A DNA stretch of 29,444 nt from Actinomycetota bacterium (lineage in GTDB: Bacteria; Actinomycetota; Actinomycetes; Streptosporangiales; Streptosporangiaceae), in the NCBI GenBank assembly GCA_003242605.1, contig QGUZ01000028.1, positions 1-29,444 of the forward strand. The letters run 5' to 3'. Positions within the stretch are counted from its first letter, which is position 1; each line of letters begins with the position of its first letter. Of this stretch, positions 27,360 through 29,444 are shown in pieces. The notes under the pieces were generated by a model. It made no database searches and was not told the DNA's origin. It saw only the letters and a list, made by a program, of their open reading frames with translations. The position numbers were made by a program, and so were the translations under genes.

Positions 27360-28397
27360 ATGGGTGCGATGACAGCGTCTACAGCGTCGTCCAACGCGTC
27401 GTTCAACGCGACGCCCAACGCGACGCCCAACGAGTCGTCTGCAGGCTCGGGTACGGCGTCTCGCGCGGCGGCGGACGGGCCGGCGGTGACCGGGCCCGGC
27501 GCCGGGCCCGTCGTGCGCCTGCGCCTCGACATCGCCTATGACGGCACGGACTTCTCCGGCTGGGCCCGGCAGCCGGATCGGCGAACCGTGCAGGGGGAGA
27601 TCGAGTCGGCCCTCGGCCGGGTGCTGCGGCTGGATCCGGCGCCCTCGCTCACCGTGGCCGGCCGTACCGACGCGGGGGTGCACGCCCGCGGCCAGGTCGC
27701 GCACGTCGACGTGCCGGTCGCGGCGCTGGGCGAGCCCGCGCCGGACGGCGGCCCGGGGGACCCGGAGACGGTCGCGGAGCGGCTCTCCAGGCTCGCCCGG
27801 CGGCTCGCCGGGGCCCTTCCCCCGGACGTACGCGTTCATCGGGTCAGTGTCGCGCCTGAGGGCTTCGACGCGCGGTTTTCGGCCGCCTTCCGCCGGTACT
27901 GCTACCGCGTCTGCGACGACCCGACCGGCGTCGACCCGCTGCTGCGCCGGCAGGTGCTCTGGTACAACCGGCCGCTCGACGTCGAGCGGATGAACGCCGC
28001 CTCGGCGCGGCTGCTCGGCGAGCACGACTTCGCCGCGTTCTGCCGGAAGCGGGAGGGCGCCACCACGATCCGCGAGCTGCGCCGCCTCGAGTGGACGCGC
28101 GAGGCGCCGCCGCCCGGCGCGGCGTGGCGGGGCGGGCTCGTCACCGCGACCGTGGTCGCCGACGCGTTCTGCCACTCGATGGTGCGCGCGCTGGTCGGCG
28201 CGCTGCTCGCCGTCGGCGACGGCCGCAGGCCGGTGGACTGGCCGGAGCGCGTGCTGGCGGCCCGGGTGCGGGACCCGGGGGTGCACGTCGCCCCCGCGAA
28301 CGGGCTGTGCCTGGAGGAGGTCGGCTACCCGCCGGACGGCGAGCTGGCCGCGCGCGCCGCGCAGACGCGCCGCGTGCGCACGCTCACCGTCTCCTGA
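27360..28397 (+). CDS. truA: tRNA pseudouridine synthase A (start uncertain)
   Basis: Makes pseudouridine at positions 38-40 of the tRNA anticodon arm; cytosolic. From ATG 27360 it has 345 aa. The conserved domain starts only at VRLRLDIAYDGTDFSGWARQPDRRTVQGE. The catalytic Asp104 (numbered from 27360) lies in GRTDAGVHARGQV. The first ~50 residues are Thr/Ser/Asn/Ala-rich with a 12-bp repeat array and are not part of the family. GTG 27312, GTG 27351, ATG 27369 and later GTG codons (27486, 27513) are other possible starts. truA after rplQ is a conserved actinobacterial neighbourhood. Confidence 0.93.
   Translation: MGAMTASTASSNASFNATPNATPNESSAGSGTASRAAADGPAVTGPGAGPVVRLRLDIAYDGTDFSGWARQPDRRTVQGEIESALGRVLRLDPAPSLTVAGRTDAGVHARGQVAHVDVPVAALGEPAPDGGPGDPETVAERLSRLARRLAGALPPDVRVHRVSVAPEGFDARFSAAFRRYCYRVCDDPTGVDPLLRRQVLWYNRPLDVERMNAASARLLGEHDFAAFCRKREGATTIRELRRLEWTREAPPPGAAWRGGLVTATVVADAFCHSMVRALVGALLAVGDGRRPVDWPERVLAARVRDPGVHVAPANGLCLEEVGYPPDGELAARAAQTRRVRTLTVS
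27392..27439 (+). repeat. 12-bp tandem repeats (4 units) at the start of truA
   Basis: Four consecutive 12-bp units start at 27392, 27404, 27416 and 27428. Units 2 and 3 are identical (CAACGCGACGCC); units 1 and 4 differ at four positions each. They encode NASF, NATP, NATP and NESS. A shorter ACAGCGTC repeat (27372-27379 and 27381-27388) stands just before. The unit length is a multiple of three, so copy-number change would keep the frame. Confidence 0.85.
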
Positions 28398-28412
28398 CGC
28401 CCGCGCCCGACT

Positions 28413-28433
28413 CCCGGCCGGCGGGGCGCCGGG
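28413..28433 (+). other. Weak hairpin in the convergent gap
   Basis: CCCGGC (28413-28418) pairs with GCCGGG (28428-28433) in the 40-nt space between truA and the minus-strand gene. It could act as a bidirectional terminator, but the stem is only 6 bp and the surrounding sequence is uniformly GC-rich. Confidence 0.3.
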
Positions 28434-28437
28434 CGGG

Positions 28438-29444
28438 TCAGCCGCCGTTGGCGCGCTTCTCGATCACCTTGGCGGTGTGCTGCCGGAAGGCGTCGCTGAT
28501 CGGCCCGAGGTCCTTCTCGTTCTCCTTGGGCGTGTGGCCGTCGGAGTAGGTGGCGTAGCTGAACACGATGTACCGCCCCCACACCAGGCCGGCCGCGTAG
28601 CCGCCGGAGATGTCCACCCGCTCGGCGCCGCTGCCGGCCTTGCCGGCGAGGCCGCGGAACCACACGTTGTTGGCGAGATCCTTCGCGCCGTCCACCTTGA
28701 CCGCGGCCGCCTTGTCCGGCATCACGGCGATGCCGGTGGTCACGGCGTACTTGCGCTTGCCGTCGACGTAGGTGGCGCGCAGCAGCCGGTCGCACTTGTT
28801 GTCGCGCAGCGCCTCGGCGAACTTGCCGGACGCCCCCTGCTCGCACTTGGTGGTGGAGTCGACCCGGACCCGCTGGAACGTGTGCCCGGCGATCGTGACC
28901 TTCTTCGCCGGGAACGCCTCGGCGGGCGTCATCTCCTTGGGGTCGGTCTCGGCGGAGTCGATCGCCTGCGACGGGGTCGGGTCCGGCTGCGGCGGGGTGA
29001 CCACCGACGGCACCTTGCCGTGCGCCGCCGCCTGGGACGACGAGTCGCCGAGGCCCTGGTAGGCGAGGTACGCGCCCGCCCCGATCGTCCCGATCGCGGC
29101 CACGATCATGGCGCCGACCAGGAGCTTCTTGCCCATGCCCGCCCGCTCCGATGAGCCGGCCGGGCGGGTGGCGGGCTCGGTCCCCGGCGGCTGGAACGAC
29201 CGCTGGAACGGGGAGAAGCCCGGTGACCGGTCGGCCGCGCCGCCCGGGACGGGGTTGCCGAACCCGACGAACGGCCCGGCCACGGTGGCGGGCGCGGGCG
29301 TGCCGGACGGCTGCGTGCCCATCCCGGGGCCCATCTGCCCCAGGGACCCGAACGGGTTCGCCACCGTGGGCCGCTGCGGCAGCGGGGGCGGCGGGACGGG
29401 CTGGGGCCCCTCGGGGGCCGGGCGCGCCGGGGTGGTCGGCGGGG
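28438..29444 (-). CDS. Proline-rich single-pass membrane protein, unknown function (5' partial)
   Basis: Reads leftward and stops at 28438-28440. The frame stays open to the window end, so the start lies outside; the GTG at 29362-29364 is probably internal, since the residues before it (PPTTPARPAPEGPQPVPPPP) continue the same Pro-rich style. Order: Pro/Gly-rich N-terminus with PFGSLGQMGPGMG, a transmembrane helix LLVGAMIVAAIGTIGAGAYLAY, a Pro/Ser/Thr linker, and a C-terminal domain of about 150 residues with two cysteines (KCEQ and NKCDRLL), probably outside the cell. I do not recognise the family. It is convergent with truA. Confidence 0.85.
   Translation of the reverse strand, partial: PPTTPARPAPEGPQPVPPPPLPQRPTVANPFGSLGQMGPGMGTQPSGTPAPATVAGPFVGFGNPVPGGAADRSPGFSPFQRSFQPPGTEPATRPAGSSERAGMGKKLLVGAMIVAAIGTIGAGAYLAYQGLGDSSSQAAAHGKVPSVVTPPQPDPTPSQAIDSAETDPKEMTPAEAFPAKKVTIAGHTFQRVRVDSTTKCEQGASGKFAEALRDNKCDRLLRATYVDGKRKYAVTTGIAVMPDKAAAVKVDGAKDLANNVWFRGLAGKAGSGAERVDISGGYAAGLVWGRYIVFSYATYSDGHTPKENEKDLGPISDAFRQHTAKVIEKRANGG

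Overview
The window is a long, almost uninterrupted block of transcription and translation genes from a high-GC Gram-positive bacterium (Actinomycetota). Evidence: G/C-rich third codon positions, many GTG starts, a 1291-residue beta' subunit with the actinobacterial charged insert, and the fused order rpoBC - str - S10 - spc - alpha - truA. Zinc-ribbon forms of S14, S4 and L36, and an S4 unlike the Streptomyces version as I remember it, suggest Streptosporangiales or a neighbouring order. That placement is inference and not secure below phylum.

Layout on the + strand: end of rpoB, rpoC (1-4290). Then a 654-bp gap with two strong hairpins, a very good sigma-A/HrdB-type promoter and a ~235-nt leader. 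Next the str operon, rpsL-rpsG-fusA-tuf (4945-9224), with a hairpin after tuf. Next the S10 operon, rpsJ-rplC-rplD-rplW-rplB-rpsS-rplV-rpsC-rplP-rpmC-rpsQ (9424-14771). A short structured gap leads to the spc operon, rplN-rplX-rplE-rpsN-rpsH-rplF-rplR-rpsE-rpmD-rplO (14881-19165). After another hairpin come secY-adk-map and a small DUF1707-type membrane protein (19362-22693). A second long gap with a candidate promoter precedes infA-rpmJ-rpsM-rpsK-rpsD-rpoA-rplQ (23109-27078). truA follows (to 28397). The only minus-strand gene is a partial proline-rich single-pass membrane protein converging on truA (28438 to the window end).

The genes supply most of the 30S and 50S proteins, the RNA polymerase alpha, beta and beta' subunits, EF-G, EF-Tu and IF-1. 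SecY, methionine aminopeptidase, adenylate kinase and the tRNA pseudouridine synthase TruA serve nascent-chain export, N-terminal processing, nucleotide balance and tRNA modification. Tight stop/start overlaps (GTGA, TAATG, TGATG, TAGTG) show widespread translational coupling.

I found no mobile element, CRISPR array, tRNA or rRNA, and no clear new multi-gene system. The points most worth a second look are small: an L24 whose conserved C-terminal part is replaced by a charged tail, a 13-codon ORF coupled to rpsE, paired identical palindromes between rpsD and rpoA, structured leaders and boundaries, a 12-bp repeat array at the start of truA, and the two uncharacterised membrane proteins.
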